In this document: positions 22,532 to 31,574 of the stretch, one piece after another
How the letters are laid out: each line of letters starts with the position of its first letter
Position numbering within the stretch: position 1 is the first letter of the stretch
Origin: a virus
Virus record (IMG/VR): IMGVR_UViG_3300045825_000357
Location: 1 to 42,687 of that record
Direction: 5' to 3' (one strand)
Length of the DNA: 42,687 bases
Made by a program: the position numbers and the translations under genes
Notes under the pieces: generated by a model
What the model was told of the DNA's origin: nothing
What the model saw: only the letters and a program-made list of their open reading frames with translations
The model's database searches: none

Positions 22532-22870
22532 CTAGAAGCTCTTGCTGGGCCAACTTAAAAAAGCCTGTGCCTCTGCGCCGCGCGCCACCTCCCAGCGCGG
22601 CGGCACGTAGTTGCTGCCGGTGCTGCCGTTGTTGAACAGCACCGACCCGGCCTCTTCGCCCTGCGCCCGCAAAAACTGCTTGCCCTCGGGCGTGATGGCC
22701 CATACCGACTGGTGGCGCCGCACATAGCCCAGTTCGGTCAGCGCGTCGATATGCTTGCGCGCCACGTCCTCACACAATCGTTGGCCTAAATCTGGACTGG
22801 CGCAAAAATACCGCACGCCGTGCGGCCCGGCGGACAAGATACGCAGCAAGCGCTGCTGTACCGTGTGCAT
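22532..22870 (-). CDS. Winged-helix-like protein in the tail module
   Basis: A 112-residue protein. Residues about 1-68 look like a winged helix: LLRILSAGPHGV, VARKHIDALTELGYVRRH, WAITPEGKQFLRA. The C-terminal part (NYVPPRWEVARGAEAQAFLSWPSKSF) is Pro/aromatic-rich and may be a separate peptide-like tail. A DNA-binding fold here, between tail tube and chaperone genes, is out of place; it may be a small regulator carried in the late operon. Function unknown. Confidence 0.7.
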   Translation of the reverse strand: MHTVQQRLLRILSAGPHGVRYFCASPDLGQRLCEDVARKHIDALTELGYVRRHQSVWAITPEGKQFLRAQGEEAGSVLFNNGSTGSNYVPPRWEVARGAEAQAFLSWPSKSF

Positions 22871-22881
22871 GGCGCTCTGGG

Positions 22882-23244
22882 TCAGGGGTTGGGATTGGCG
22901 GGGTCAACCGGCACGGCGGGCGGCGTTAGCGCATCAGCCTCTTCGAAGCGCGTGGCCAGCGCCTCGCCTTTGGCCTGCAGGTCGTCCAGCAGGGCCTGGT
23001 CTTCAGGCGTGATGGCCCCAGGGGTCGCCTGCAGCTCGGCAATCTTGGCGTTCAGCGCGGCGATGTCGTCGCCAATGCCGGTAAGCGAGGCTTCCAGGCG
23101 GGCGTTATGTGCAGCTTGTGCTACTGCGAAGTCGGAGATAGCGGTCATGGTGTTTCCTTGCTGTTTGGAGAGTTGCGCCAGTGATTTGAAAATATCCTCA
23201 CTCACGCTGGCATCGTGAATATGGACTTCGACTTCGATTTTCAT
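22882..23244 (-). CDS. Coiled-coil protein with possible internal start
   Basis: A 120-residue protein from the ATG at 23244. An in-frame ATG at 23148 has a better ribosome binding site (AAGGAAA, 4 bases upstream) and would give 88 residues. The C-terminal part has helical, coiled-coil-like repeats (DDIAALNAKIAELQATPG, DQALLDDLQAKGEALATRFEEA) and a Pro tail. The role is unknown; it follows the tail tube gene. Confidence 0.65.
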   Translation of the reverse strand: MKIEVEVHIHDASVSEDIFKSLAQLSKQQGNTMTAISDFAVAQAAHNARLEASLTGIGDDIAALNAKIAELQATPGAITPEDQALLDDLQAKGEALATRFEEADALTPPAVPVDPANPNP

Positions 23245-23255
23245 GATTGAAAATC

Positions 23256-24014
23256 TCAATACTGGGTGATGTAGCCCACGCTGCCGGCCGCATCGGCAAA
23301 GGCCTCGGCGTCCAGGTCATTCATGGTGAAATCATCATTCTTGAACGGGAGCGCCAGCTTGCCCATGACGTTGGCGTTCAGCTTCATGACCAGCGTCTTC
23401 CCCTGGTACATGTTGTAAAACAGCGCGGCAAAAGTGGGCGTGTAGCCCATCAGGTTGTTGCTGATGGCAAACAGCTGGCTGGTCGGGCTGGCGGCGATCA
23501 GGTATTCATAGCTGATCAGCACCGGCAGGTTGGCATCCACGGCGGCGAAGGTGTAGGCCGCGCCCGTCAGGCTGTACTGGCCGGTGGCGGGGGCGCTGGC
23601 CACGCGCGTCATGATGGCGCCGGTGGCGCCGTTGGTGACGCCCATATCGGCCACAAAGGTGCCGGTGCTGGGCGGCACGACGGTGACCGCAAAGGTGGTG
23701 ACCGCCGGCACGATTTTGGGCTCGTCAATCACCGCGCTCTTGCGCACGGCAGTCGGCTGGTTGCCCAGAAACAGCGCGCCCAAAGCGGCGGCGCTGAAGT
23801 CGCCGCTCTTGGCCTTCCAGCCGATCTTGGCTTTGCCGCGCGCCACCGCGACGGGGAATTGCTTTTCGCCGTGCAGCGTCTTGGTCTCGAAATCGAAATC
23901 GACGCTGACATCCTGCAGGATGGCAATGGCGACCGGCGTGGGGGTGGTGATGGGGTTGCCCGCTGCATCCTGAATCGGCAGGCAGATGAGCTTTCCGGCG
24001 CCAAAGGTAATCAT
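23256..24014 (-). CDS. Major tail tube protein
   Basis: A 252-residue protein with the features of a siphovirus tail tube subunit: DVSVDFDFETKTLHGEKQFPVAVARGKAKIGWKAK early, an Ig-like or beta insert in the middle (FVADMGVTNGATGAIM), and GKTLVMKLNANVMGKLALPFKNDDFTMNDLD near the end. It forms the stacked rings of the tail. It lies between neck genes and tail chaperones, as in most siphoviruses. Confidence 0.85.
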   Translation of the reverse strand: MITFGAGKLICLPIQDAAGNPITTPTPVAIAILQDVSVDFDFETKTLHGEKQFPVAVARGKAKIGWKAKSGDFSAAALGALFLGNQPTAVRKSAVIDEPKIVPAVTTFAVTVVPPSTGTFVADMGVTNGATGAIMTRVASAPATGQYSLTGAAYTFAAVDANLPVLISYEYLIAASPTSQLFAISNNLMGYTPTFAALFYNMYQGKTLVMKLNANVMGKLALPFKNDDFTMNDLDAEAFADAAGSVGYITQY

Positions 24015-24037
24015 GAGTTTCTCCGTTTAAAAAGGGT

Positions 24038-24499
24038 TCAGGGCGCAAGCAGGTTGTGTTCACGCATGGCCAGGGCAATCTCGTAGCTGTGCACGGCCCA
24101 GCCGGCCGTGCCGTCGGCGTTTTCGCGGCGCCAGCTGCAGCGCCGCCAGCGCACCCGTACTGCCAGGCCGCCCAGGCTGGGGTCGGCCATCAGGCGAACA
24201 TGGGCTGCCGCCCACAGCGGATTGGTCAGCCGGCGCGTGGGCAGTTCCTGCCCGGCTTCGTTGATCGCGGCGCGGCTGTACACCGCCAGCTCGACCTGCA
24301 AGGTGGTGCGCAGCACGCTGCGCAGCGGGTGGTCGTCACCCAGCGTCTGGCTGTCGGCATCGCGCAGCGTCACTTCTATCGCCTGGTCTTGCCCAACGGT
24401 GAAGGGCTGCGGCCGGTCTTCAAACACGCCGCCCACGGCCTCGGGCGTGCCGGCGACGATGGCTACAAGGGCGTCCATCACCTGGTCAATCAGCGTCAC
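24038..24499 (-). CDS. Tail terminator / minor tail protein (gpU-Z-like)
   Basis: A 153-residue protein. The N-terminus TLIDQVMDALVAIVAGTPEAVGGV, followed by VEDRPQPF-like sequence and VTLRDADSQ, resembles tail-completion proteins that cap the tube. It lies in the lambda gpZ/gpU position between the head-tail adaptor and the tube gene. Family assignment is by pattern and context. Confidence 0.6.
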   Translation of the reverse strand: MTLIDQVMDALVAIVAGTPEAVGGVFEDRPQPFTVGQDQAIEVTLRDADSQTLGDDHPLRSVLRTTLQVELAVYSRAAINEAGQELPTRRLTNPLWAAAHVRLMADPSLGGLAVRVRWRRCSWRRENADGTAGWAVHSYEIALAMREHNLLAP

Positions 24500-24502
24500 G
24501 AT

Positions 24503-24850
24503 TCAGGCCCGTATCTCTTCAAGCTCGGCCTTGCTGAAACTGCCGTCGCCCTGCTTGCGCGGCACGTCGCGCACGCGGTAGGCCACGCCATCGACCAGCA
24601 CGGCCTCACCCGTGTCCAGGTGCGCCAGCCGGCCAATCGTCAGGCCCTCGCCGGTGGCCAGATCGGGCGCGTCGGCGGTGGCGTAGTCGATCTCGATCAT
24701 CGCGGTGTGCACCGCGTCGCCCAAGATCAACTGCTCCGGCCGCTGAAGCCCGACGACAAAGCCCGGCCCGGCCGGCGCGCCCGCACGCAGCGCGCGCAGG
24801 GCCATGCCGTTATCTTCAAAAACCTGCATGAAGTGGGACGTGTCAAACAT
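24503..24850 (-). CDS. Head-tail connector protein (gpFII-like)
   Basis: A 115-residue protein. I chose the ATG at 24850 because it follows the decorator gene by 22 bp. It ends with GVAYRVRDVPRKQGDGSFSKAELEEIRA, a pattern of lambda gpFII-type head-tail attachment proteins, often labelled 'ATP-binding sugar transporter-like' in databases without support for that role. It forms the neck that accepts the tail. Confidence 0.65.
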   Translation of the reverse strand: MFDTSHFMQVFEDNGMALRALRAGAPAGPGFVVGLQRPEQLILGDAVHTAMIEIDYATADAPDLATGEGLTIGRLAHLDTGEAVLVDGVAYRVRDVPRKQGDGSFSKAELEEIRA

Positions 24851-24872
24851 GGCGCGTGGCCTGACTGGCGGC

Positions 24873-25205
24873 CTAGCGGATGGTGCCGTCCAGCAGCACG
24901 GTGCCGATCGGGCTGGGGTTGGCCGCCGCCAACACGGTGGCGCCAATCAGCAGGTTGGTGGCGACAGTGGTGGTGACCAGCTTGGCGGTGTCGTCCCAGT
25001 ACACCTTGACGCCCACCGCCCACACCTCGGCCGGCGGCTTGGCCAGCTCGAACACGCCCTTGCGCAGCGCCTCGACCTCGGTGGTGATCGGCGCATCGGC
25101 AACCGCCACGCCAAAATAAGCGCCCACCTTGACGCCGCCGCCACTGAGCACGGCATAGGGGGCGATCAAAGTGAGCGTGTCACCTTTTTGTCTGTAGTTT
25201 TTCAT
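24873..25205 (-). CDS. DUF2190 capsid decorator/cement protein
   Basis: A 110-residue protein of the DUF2190 type: MKNYRQKGDTLTLIAPY at the N-terminus, VKVGAYFGVAVADA, and KVYWDDTAKLVTTT, ending in IGTVLLDGTIR. Such proteins decorate or stabilise capsids. It lies directly after the capsid gene. Full length. Confidence 0.85.
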   Translation of the reverse strand: MKNYRQKGDTLTLIAPYAVLSGGGVKVGAYFGVAVADAPITTEVEALRKGVFELAKPPAEVWAVGVKVYWDDTAKLVTTTVATNLLIGATVLAAANPSPIGTVLLDGTIR

Positions 25206-25245
25206 GTCAATTTACTCCTGGAGTTGGTTGTAGAAGAGAGCGCGC

Positions 25246-27429
25246 TCACGCGGTGCCGGCGTTTTTCCACATGCCGCGGAAGTCAATCGCCTTGGCGGCA
25301 AACACATGGCGCGCCTTGATCAGCAGGCCATCGACCTCGAAGCCTTCCTTGCGCTCGGTGAACAGGCCTTCCTCGCCTTCCAGGAAGGCGTATTCCACCG
25401 TGTCGATGCGGCCGGGCGCGGCCATCAGATACCAGGCGTAGTCGGTGATGCGGCCGTCGACCACCACGGTCAGCATGGTGTTGCTGGCGGGATTGATGTC
25501 CACGTTCTTCGTCGCAACAAACTGCGCGCTGGTCATCTGGAAGGCGGCCACCTCTTGCAGCGGGCCGACCACCAGGAAGGACGGCTCCAGGTTCAGCACG
25601 CGGCCGCCCGGGCCGGTCTGGGTGCGCAGCGCGGCGCGTGCCGCTGCCAGCGTGGTGATGTTGAGCGGCCCGGCGGCACCCGCCAGGTTTTTGTGCGTGG
25701 CATGGAACAGCGCCACGTTGTCGGCCAGCGGCGCATTGGCCGTCAAAATGCCGTAGACCACATCGCTCTCGAGCGCGGCGGCTTCCTCGGCAATCATCAG
25801 CGGGATGCGGTCAAACAGGCCCATGTCGTCATTGACCAGCGCTTCCCAGGTGATGGCGACAATGCCGCCGTATTTGGCCAGGCCATACTTTTCCGAGGTC
25901 TGGCCGAAGGTGAGGAATTTGTATTCCCCGCCCTCATTGACCTTTTGCAGCTTGCTCAGCTCGCTGAGCGCCATGATGGCCTGCTCACGAAAATCCTTGT
26001 GCGTGGTGCGCCGGGCCCAGCCGGTGAAGGTGCGCGGCGCGTAGGTGTAGGCCTGGCGCAGGGTGCGCGTGACGTTCACGGCCAGCATGTTGGGGAAGTC
26101 GCTGCTGCTGTGCATGCCGGCGCTGCGCACGGCATCACTGTCCAGATTCAGCGCGGCCAGCGCAATCTCGCGCCGGCTCAGGCCGTCGGCGCTGCCGCCG
26201 GCGAGTTGGATGGAGCGGCGCGCCAGGTCAATCAGGTCCATGCCCCGGTAGGCGCGCGCGCCGGCGGCGTCCACCGTGCGCTCGCCATGCGTGGCCAGGC
26301 CGGGGCGGGAGCGCAGGGCGATGGCGTCTGACATGCAGTTGCGCACAACCATGACCTCATCGCCCGCGCTGCGCACCTGGGCGGCGCCGCGTGTGGTGGT
26401 GGCGTTGCTGCGCTGGCTCAAGGCCTCCAGCACCTCGCGCCGGGCTTCGTCAATGTTGACGCCGCCGTCGATCAGCCGCAGTGCCAGCGCCTCGCTGTCG
26501 GCCCCCAGCGTGCTGCGTGCGGCCTGCACGGCGGCGCGAATCTCAAGCTGGCGCGTGCGCTCGGCCTGCATGCCGGTTTGCGTGGCGGCCTGCATGCTGG
26601 CCTGGTTGGCGGCATCGCCGGGATCAGCGCGGGTAACGACGGGTGGATCGGCGACGGCAGTATTGCCGCCACCGGATTCGCTGCGAACTTCTGCTGGCAT
26701 GGGAGCTCCTTGGTGGTTGGTTTCGGCTGGGTTCCCGGCCGCCGGGATGTTTGGCGCGGCTGCGGGGGCAGCGGCGCGCTGTTCGGGTGCAGTGGTGAAG
26801 GTGCAGGGGTAGCTGCGCACCCCGTAGCCCTGCGCGTTGCACAGACGGCCGCCTTCGCTGCGCACCTGGGCGTCCATGTCGGCGCCCATGGGCACCAGGC
26901 TGACTTCGAGCGGCGTCCAGCGTTTCACGGTGTGCACCCACATGCCGGTGGCCTCGGTGGGCTCGGCCACCTCGACCACCTGGCGCGAGTAGCCGACGCT
27001 GACATTGCGGATCACGCGGTCTTGCAGGTCCTGCACAATGCCGCGCACCGATTCGCGCCGGCTGAGCTGGCTTTGCACGGTGCCGACGCCGTTGGCAATC
27101 ACCGGCTGGTCGACCACGCCGATCTGGTCTTCAAGATCCCAGGTGCTGTGGCTGTTCAGCAGTGGCGCGCCGCGCTGCAGCCGCTCCAGGTTGATCGCCT
27201 CGGGCGTGACTTCGAGCTGCTCCATGTAATAGCGGTCGTTCATCCAGTCGTAGCGCTTGACCGGCGCGCCGGTGGTGAACACCAGCTCGAAGCGGGCGGC
27301 CGGTTCGTTACTGTCGGCGGCTGCAAGGTCTGTGCCGGCATCGGCGGCAGTGACCTTGCGCACGGCCATTTGTAGAGCAGCCAGCGGCAGGTCTGCCGTG
27401 TGGGTTGAAACGGTGAGGGGGGTTGGCAT
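25246..27429 (-). CDS. Prohead protease - major capsid protein fusion
   Basis: A 727-residue fusion. Residues about 1-190 are an HK97-type prohead protease: the catalytic His is near residue 93 (APLLNSH) and the Ser near residue 143 (NVSVGY). A Pro/Ala/Gln-rich linker and helical scaffold region follow (about 200-380). The C-terminal part (about 425-727) is the HK97-fold capsid protein: NVTRTLRQAYTYAPRTFTGW, GLAKYGGIVAITWEALVNDD, FHATHKNLAG. The protease should cut itself and the scaffold away during maturation. This fusion type is known in other phages. No internal start is obvious. Confidence 0.92.
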   Translation of the reverse strand: MPTPLTVSTHTADLPLAALQMAVRKVTAADAGTDLAAADSNEPAARFELVFTTGAPVKRYDWMNDRYYMEQLEVTPEAINLERLQRGAPLLNSHSTWDLEDQIGVVDQPVIANGVGTVQSQLSRRESVRGIVQDLQDRVIRNVSVGYSRQVVEVAEPTEATGMWVHTVKRWTPLEVSLVPMGADMDAQVRSEGGRLCNAQGYGVRSYPCTFTTAPEQRAAAPAAAPNIPAAGNPAETNHQGAPMPAEVRSESGGGNTAVADPPVVTRADPGDAANQASMQAATQTGMQAERTRQLEIRAAVQAARSTLGADSEALALRLIDGGVNIDEARREVLEALSQRSNATTTRGAAQVRSAGDEVMVVRNCMSDAIALRSRPGLATHGERTVDAAGARAYRGMDLIDLARRSIQLAGGSADGLSRREIALAALNLDSDAVRSAGMHSSSDFPNMLAVNVTRTLRQAYTYAPRTFTGWARRTTHKDFREQAIMALSELSKLQKVNEGGEYKFLTFGQTSEKYGLAKYGGIVAITWEALVNDDMGLFDRIPLMIAEEAAALESDVVYGILTANAPLADNVALFHATHKNLAGAAGPLNITTLAAARAALRTQTGPGGRVLNLEPSFLVVGPLQEVAAFQMTSAQFVATKNVDINPASNTMLTVVVDGRITDYAWYLMAAPGRIDTVEYAFLEGEEGLFTERKEGFEVDGLLIKARHVFAAKAIDFRGMWKNAGTA

Positions 27430-27433
27430 GGGT

Positions 27434-28918
27434 TCAGGTCTCCGAAGGTTGTTTCAAAACTTCCGCCGCGCTCAGGCCCAGCTCGCTGACGGCGGCGTCG
27501 GTATCCGTCACGATGTTGGCGGCCTTGAGCCGGGCCAGCTCGTAGGTGCGCTCTTCGATAAACGCGTCCAGCGTGGTGCCGTCTTCACGCAGCACGTCGC
27601 TCAGCGTACGGCCACCGCCGCGAATCGCTTCCTTGTAGGTCAGGGTGTCCTTGAGCGGATCCACCTGCGCCTTGCGCGGCATGCTCATGCGGTCTTTGAC
27701 CACCGCGCCCACCGGCACGCCGGCCAGCACCGCGGCCTCCTGCCACCAGCGGCGTATCGGCTGCAGCACCTGCGGCACCAGCGTCAGCCACTGCTCCTGC
27801 TCGATCATTTGCCGGAACTCGATCAGGCCCATACGGTTGCTGGCAAAGTTGGCCTGGCTCATGTCGCCGGTCAGCTGCGCATACGTGATACCGGCGCCGA
27901 CTGCCAGGGCGTGCAGCTGGTGGCGCGTGAATTCGCCACCGCCGCTGCTGGGTATCGGGTTGTTGAAGTTCACGGTGTCGCTGCTGCCGACGCGGGCAAT
28001 CATGCCGGGCCGCATTTTCTCGACCCCGGCCTCGCTGCCGGCCATGCCCAGGGCCTTGTCGGGCTTGTCTGAGCTGATGATGGCGACCACGCAGGCTTCC
28101 ATTTTTTTGCGGATCAGCTCCGCGTCCATATAGTCGGCCAGGTCGCGGTGCCGCATCAGGCTGACGGCCAGCTCGCTGACGCCGCGCACGGCGCTGGGCC
28201 GGTCGCGCCGGCGGTAATGGATGATTTCGCTGGCGGGCACGCGCTTGCTTTCAAAGCTGCGCAGCGTCCAGCCGGCGAGCTCACCGGGGTGTTCGCTGAA
28301 CAGCCAGTAGGCCGCACAGCTGCCGAGCGCGTCGTATTCCTTGCCCAAAATGCAGTAGTTGCCGCCGTTGCCGACCGGGCCGGTCTTGCTTTCGTCCAGA
28401 AAATCGGGCTCCAGCAGCTGCAGCTGCAGCGGTATGGCGTAGCCGTCGCTCAGGCGGCGCCAGCGCCGTCGAATCAGGCATTCGCCGGCGCTGAAGCGCT
28501 CTGTGACGCCCAGACGCAGCAGGCCGCCCAGGTTGTCGGTGCCGTCGGCGTCGCAGTCCAGGCTGTCGCTCCAGGCCTGCCAGGCCGTGGCCTCGCGCGC
28601 GTTGTCGGGTGTGACGGTGATGCCGTAGCCGACCACGTTGGCGGCAAACACGGCGGTGGCGCGCTTGGCGTATTCATTGTTGCGCACCACATCGCGGGCC
28701 CGGTTGCGGATGCGCGCCATGGCTTCGCTCAGCTCGCTATTGGCGCTGCCGCCGGTGGCCACCCAGCCCGAGGTGCGGCGCCCGCTTTTGGCGGCGTCGT
28801 AGCTGCGCGCGTATTCCAGGCCCATGCGGGCGATGCTGCGGCGCAAGGCCCAGCTGGGGGAGACGCGCTCGATCACGCGCTCGATGCGGCTGGTAGGCGC
28901 GGTGGCGGTAGCTGGCAT
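27434..28918 (-). CDS. Portal protein (lambda gpB family)
   Basis: A 494-residue lambda-type portal: MARIRNRARDVVRNNEYAKRA, YGITVTPDN, AGECLIRRRWR, DRPSAVRGVSELAVSLMRHRDLADYMDAELIRKKMEA (family core), and QLTGDMSQANFASNRMGLIEFRQ. It forms the dodecameric ring through which DNA is packed. It starts 6 bp from the gpW-like gene and ends 4 bp from the capsid fusion. Full length. Confidence 0.95.
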   Translation of the reverse strand: MPATATAPTSRIERVIERVSPSWALRRSIARMGLEYARSYDAAKSGRRTSGWVATGGSANSELSEAMARIRNRARDVVRNNEYAKRATAVFAANVVGYGITVTPDNAREATAWQAWSDSLDCDADGTDNLGGLLRLGVTERFSAGECLIRRRWRRLSDGYAIPLQLQLLEPDFLDESKTGPVGNGGNYCILGKEYDALGSCAAYWLFSEHPGELAGWTLRSFESKRVPASEIIHYRRRDRPSAVRGVSELAVSLMRHRDLADYMDAELIRKKMEACVVAIISSDKPDKALGMAGSEAGVEKMRPGMIARVGSSDTVNFNNPIPSSGGGEFTRHQLHALAVGAGITYAQLTGDMSQANFASNRMGLIEFRQMIEQEQWLTLVPQVLQPIRRWWQEAAVLAGVPVGAVVKDRMSMPRKAQVDPLKDTLTYKEAIRGGGRTLSDVLREDGTTLDAFIEERTYELARLKAANIVTDTDAAVSELGLSAAEVLKQPSET

Positions 28919-28923
28919 GGCCT

Positions 28924-29154
28924 TTAGTCGCGAGAAAATTCAGTCACGCTGGACATGCCGCGGGCACCCGCCAGCAGGCCCAGTTCAATCAGGATGCCGG
29001 CGTCAATCAGCTCGTCGCGCATCACGGCGCGCGCCTTGAGCATGGAATCGAGGTCCTGGTACTGCACCTCTTTGCCGTCATAGCGCACGCGCAGGGTGCC
29101 ACTGGCAATGGCGCGCTCCATGGCTTCGAGCTGCAGCAGGGTAAAGCCTGGCAT
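28924..29154 (-). CDS. gpW-like head-tail joining protein
   Basis: A 76-residue protein with the size and content of gpW-family joiners: LLQLEAMERAIASGTLRVRYDGKEVQYQDLDSML near the N-terminus. It binds the portal and closes the filled head. It lies between large terminase and portal, exactly as in lambda. Confidence 0.85.
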   Translation of the reverse strand: MPGFTLLQLEAMERAIASGTLRVRYDGKEVQYQDLDSMLKARAVMRDELIDAGILIELGLLAGARGMSSVTEFSRD

Positions 29155-29166
29155 GGTGGTTTTCCT

Positions 29167-31194
29167 TCAAGAAATCCAGTTGTCTGACACATCGGGCACC
29201 CAGTCGTGGTGCTGGTGACGCGGCGGCGGCGGTGCCGGTACCGCTACCGCTACCGCGATCGGTGCCGGCGGCTGCAGCGCATCGTCATTGGCGCTGACGG
29301 TCGAAATGTGGCCCAGCGGGTGCGGCGGGGTGGCAAACATGTCGACCACACGCGGCTCCAGCAGGCGCTCCAGCTCTTCCCAGTCGGCTGCCCGCGCGGT
29401 GTGAATCGCAATGCGCGGGTGGTGCGCGGCGGCGTAGGCATAGACCCAGGTGTCCAGCGGCTCATTGCGCTTGCCGGGCCGCTTGAACCACTTGCCCCGG
29501 TCGGCGTCATAGAACTCACTGGTCAGCCCTTCAAAAAAAGTGGCCGGCAGATCCGCGCTGTAGCGCGCCATGCGGTCGGCCGGCGCATCGCGCAGCAGGT
29601 CGCTGTCGATGCGCGCAAACAGGGCGAGTTTGGCGGTGTCGGTGCCGACCATCCACAGGTCCACACCGTTCTTGTCCATCGCCCCCGCCTCGTTCTTCAC
29701 GTCCTGTTTCTTGGGCCGGCCCAACACAGGTCTGTTGGGCACGCTGTAGCCTTTGACCACCATCACGTCGTCATGCCGATATTTGCGCGCGTATTTGTAG
29801 GCTTCCTGCATCGTCACACCGTCGCCGGAGTCAATCGCCGTCATGCTGACGCGCAAATCGATGCCAAAGGCGTTGCGCAGCACCTTGCGCCGGTAGGTGG
29901 TGATGCACTCCCAGTCTTCGGTGCGCGCCGGGTCGCCCGGGATCTCGGTGTAGTCCACCGTATGGAAGCGCTCGCCCCGGCCCCAGGCCACCAGGTGCAG
30001 CGCAAAATAGCCGGCGCGCTGCACGTCAACACCCAGCGTCAGCACCAGGTAGCCCGCCAGAATGGTGCGCAGCGGGTAAGCCTCGGCGCGCTGCTGCAGC
30101 GCGCTGGCCTGCACCTGGTCACTGTGGTCCTCATACGGCTCACCCAGGTGCAGATTGACGAAGGTCTGCAACTTGACCGGGTCATCCTTGGCCTCGATAA
30201 ACTTCTGCGCCCGCTCAGCCCAGGTAAAACCCAGTCCCACCGGCGAATACAAACCGTTGATGTGAAAACCGCGCTTGGCCCGGCCCGGGTGGCGGTGCCG
30301 CCAGCAGGCGCCGTTTTCTTTCGCCAGCATCCAGGGTTTGAAGCGCTCCTCGATCTCGACACCGCAGTGTTCGCAGACGTAGATGGCGGTGTCTGCCCAG
30401 TGGTGCTTTTTGCCGTCGGCATCCGTGGTTTTTTTCCAGCGAAGGTTCGGAAACTGCAGCACCTGCATGCCGGCGCAGTGCGGGCACGGTACCCAGTACT
30501 CGCCCATCGAGCTCGACTCGTATTCGTCGGTGATGACCGACGCACCGCGCACCTTGGGCGTGCTGGTTTTGAGGATTTTTCGGCGCGGAAAATTGGCGGT
30601 GCGTTGCTCGGCCAGCTTGACCGGGCTGCCCTCGTCTTTCAGGCTTACCGGGTAACGGTCAATTTCATCCATCGCCAGCTTTTTGATCGGCTTGCTGGCC
30701 AGCTCTGACGGGCTGTTGCTCCAGCCCAGATACAGCACGCCGCCGGGGAAATTCTTTTCGGTGATCTTGTTGCCGCTGTCGCGCTTGCGGGCCGAAGGTA
30801 TCTTGGCCATGATGCGCGGCATCATCCAGATCGCCGGCTCCAGCCGCTGGCTGACAAAATCCTTCACCGCCTTTTGCGTCGGCTGCACCACCAGCATTGA
30901 GCACGGGTCCTGGTCCATGCTTTCAAAAACCCAGTTCAGCAGCACCTCGGTTTTCATCACCTGCGACGCCGCCATGATCACGACTTCCTGCGTGCGCGAC
31001 ATCGAGCTCAGCTCATTCATCGGCTCGGCCGAATACGGCGTGCGGCTGGTGCGCCACTGCCCGGCCTCGCTGGACGACTTGCCGGGCACCATGCGGTATT
31101 TGTCGGCCCACTCGTCAATCCACAGCCGCTCCGGCAACACCCAGGCGCGAGCCGCGGCTTCCATCACCGCTGCATAGCCGTCGCGCAGGTTCAT
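29167..31194 (-). CDS. Terminase large subunit (lambda gpA family)
   Basis: A 675-residue GpA-type terminase. The ATPase part has EAGQWRTSRTPYSAEPMNELS, a loop AASQVMKTE in the Walker A position, and LAMDEIDRYP as Walker B. A zinc-binding pair of CxxC motifs (CPHC and CEHC) follows. The nuclease part has GVDVQRAGYFAL and MTAIDSGDG with acidic residues. It packages DNA and cuts at cos in lambda-type phages. The start overlaps the upstream gene by 4 bp. Full length. Confidence 0.96.
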   Translation of the reverse strand: MNLRDGYAAVMEAAARAWVLPERLWIDEWADKYRMVPGKSSSEAGQWRTSRTPYSAEPMNELSSMSRTQEVVIMAASQVMKTEVLLNWVFESMDQDPCSMLVVQPTQKAVKDFVSQRLEPAIWMMPRIMAKIPSARKRDSGNKITEKNFPGGVLYLGWSNSPSELASKPIKKLAMDEIDRYPVSLKDEGSPVKLAEQRTANFPRRKILKTSTPKVRGASVITDEYESSSMGEYWVPCPHCAGMQVLQFPNLRWKKTTDADGKKHHWADTAIYVCEHCGVEIEERFKPWMLAKENGACWRHRHPGRAKRGFHINGLYSPVGLGFTWAERAQKFIEAKDDPVKLQTFVNLHLGEPYEDHSDQVQASALQQRAEAYPLRTILAGYLVLTLGVDVQRAGYFALHLVAWGRGERFHTVDYTEIPGDPARTEDWECITTYRRKVLRNAFGIDLRVSMTAIDSGDGVTMQEAYKYARKYRHDDVMVVKGYSVPNRPVLGRPKKQDVKNEAGAMDKNGVDLWMVGTDTAKLALFARIDSDLLRDAPADRMARYSADLPATFFEGLTSEFYDADRGKWFKRPGKRNEPLDTWVYAYAAAHHPRIAIHTARAADWEELERLLEPRVVDMFATPPHPLGHISTVSANDDALQPPAPIAVAVAVPAPPPPRHQHHDWVPDVSDNWIS

Positions 31195-31574
31195 GATTTT
31201 TTAGCGGCCGAAGGAAAAACAAAAAAATACTGTTCCAGCAATTCCGCCGCACCAAGCCGGGCCTGGCGCAACAGCTCTTCATCACGGCCGTAAGGGTTGC
31301 GCAGCAGCGAGATGATCTCGCCCACCCTTTCTGGCGCAGCCGCCGCGTCATCACGCGGCCAGCCCATTAATTTGTGCTTTAAAAAGTCGCCCATTCGCGC
31401 GGCCACTACGCAGTTCACCTTGTCCACGCCGAAGGTCGTTACGTGCTCGCGGTTACCAACCTTTCGAGCCAGAATCAGCACTTGGTCATAACCGTAGGCT
31501 TCGGCAATCTCCTTACCGGCCGCGATCGGAATAGCCACGGTGTCTTTCGCCTGCTCAGGTGGTTCGCGGTTCAT
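31191..31574 (-). CDS. Hypothetical protein between terminase subunits
   Basis: A 127-residue protein: VAIPIAAGKEIAEAYGYDQVLILARK, GVDKVNCVVAARMGDFLKHKLMGWP, then a helical C-terminus. It overlaps small and large terminase genes by 4 bp each, so it is clearly part of the packaging operon. I recall similar unnamed proteins in this place in other phages of Betaproteobacteria. Function unknown. Confidence 0.75.
   Translation of the reverse strand: MNREPPEQAKDTVAIPIAAGKEIAEAYGYDQVLILARKVGNREHVTTFGVDKVNCVVAARMGDFLKHKLMGWPRDDAAAAPERVGEIISLLRNPYGRDEELLRQARLGAAELLEQYFFVFPSAAKKS

Noticed and set aside
29206-30708. Long plus-strand open frame (500 codons) opposite the terminase
   Set aside because: Antisense to the clear GpA-type terminase; no motif.
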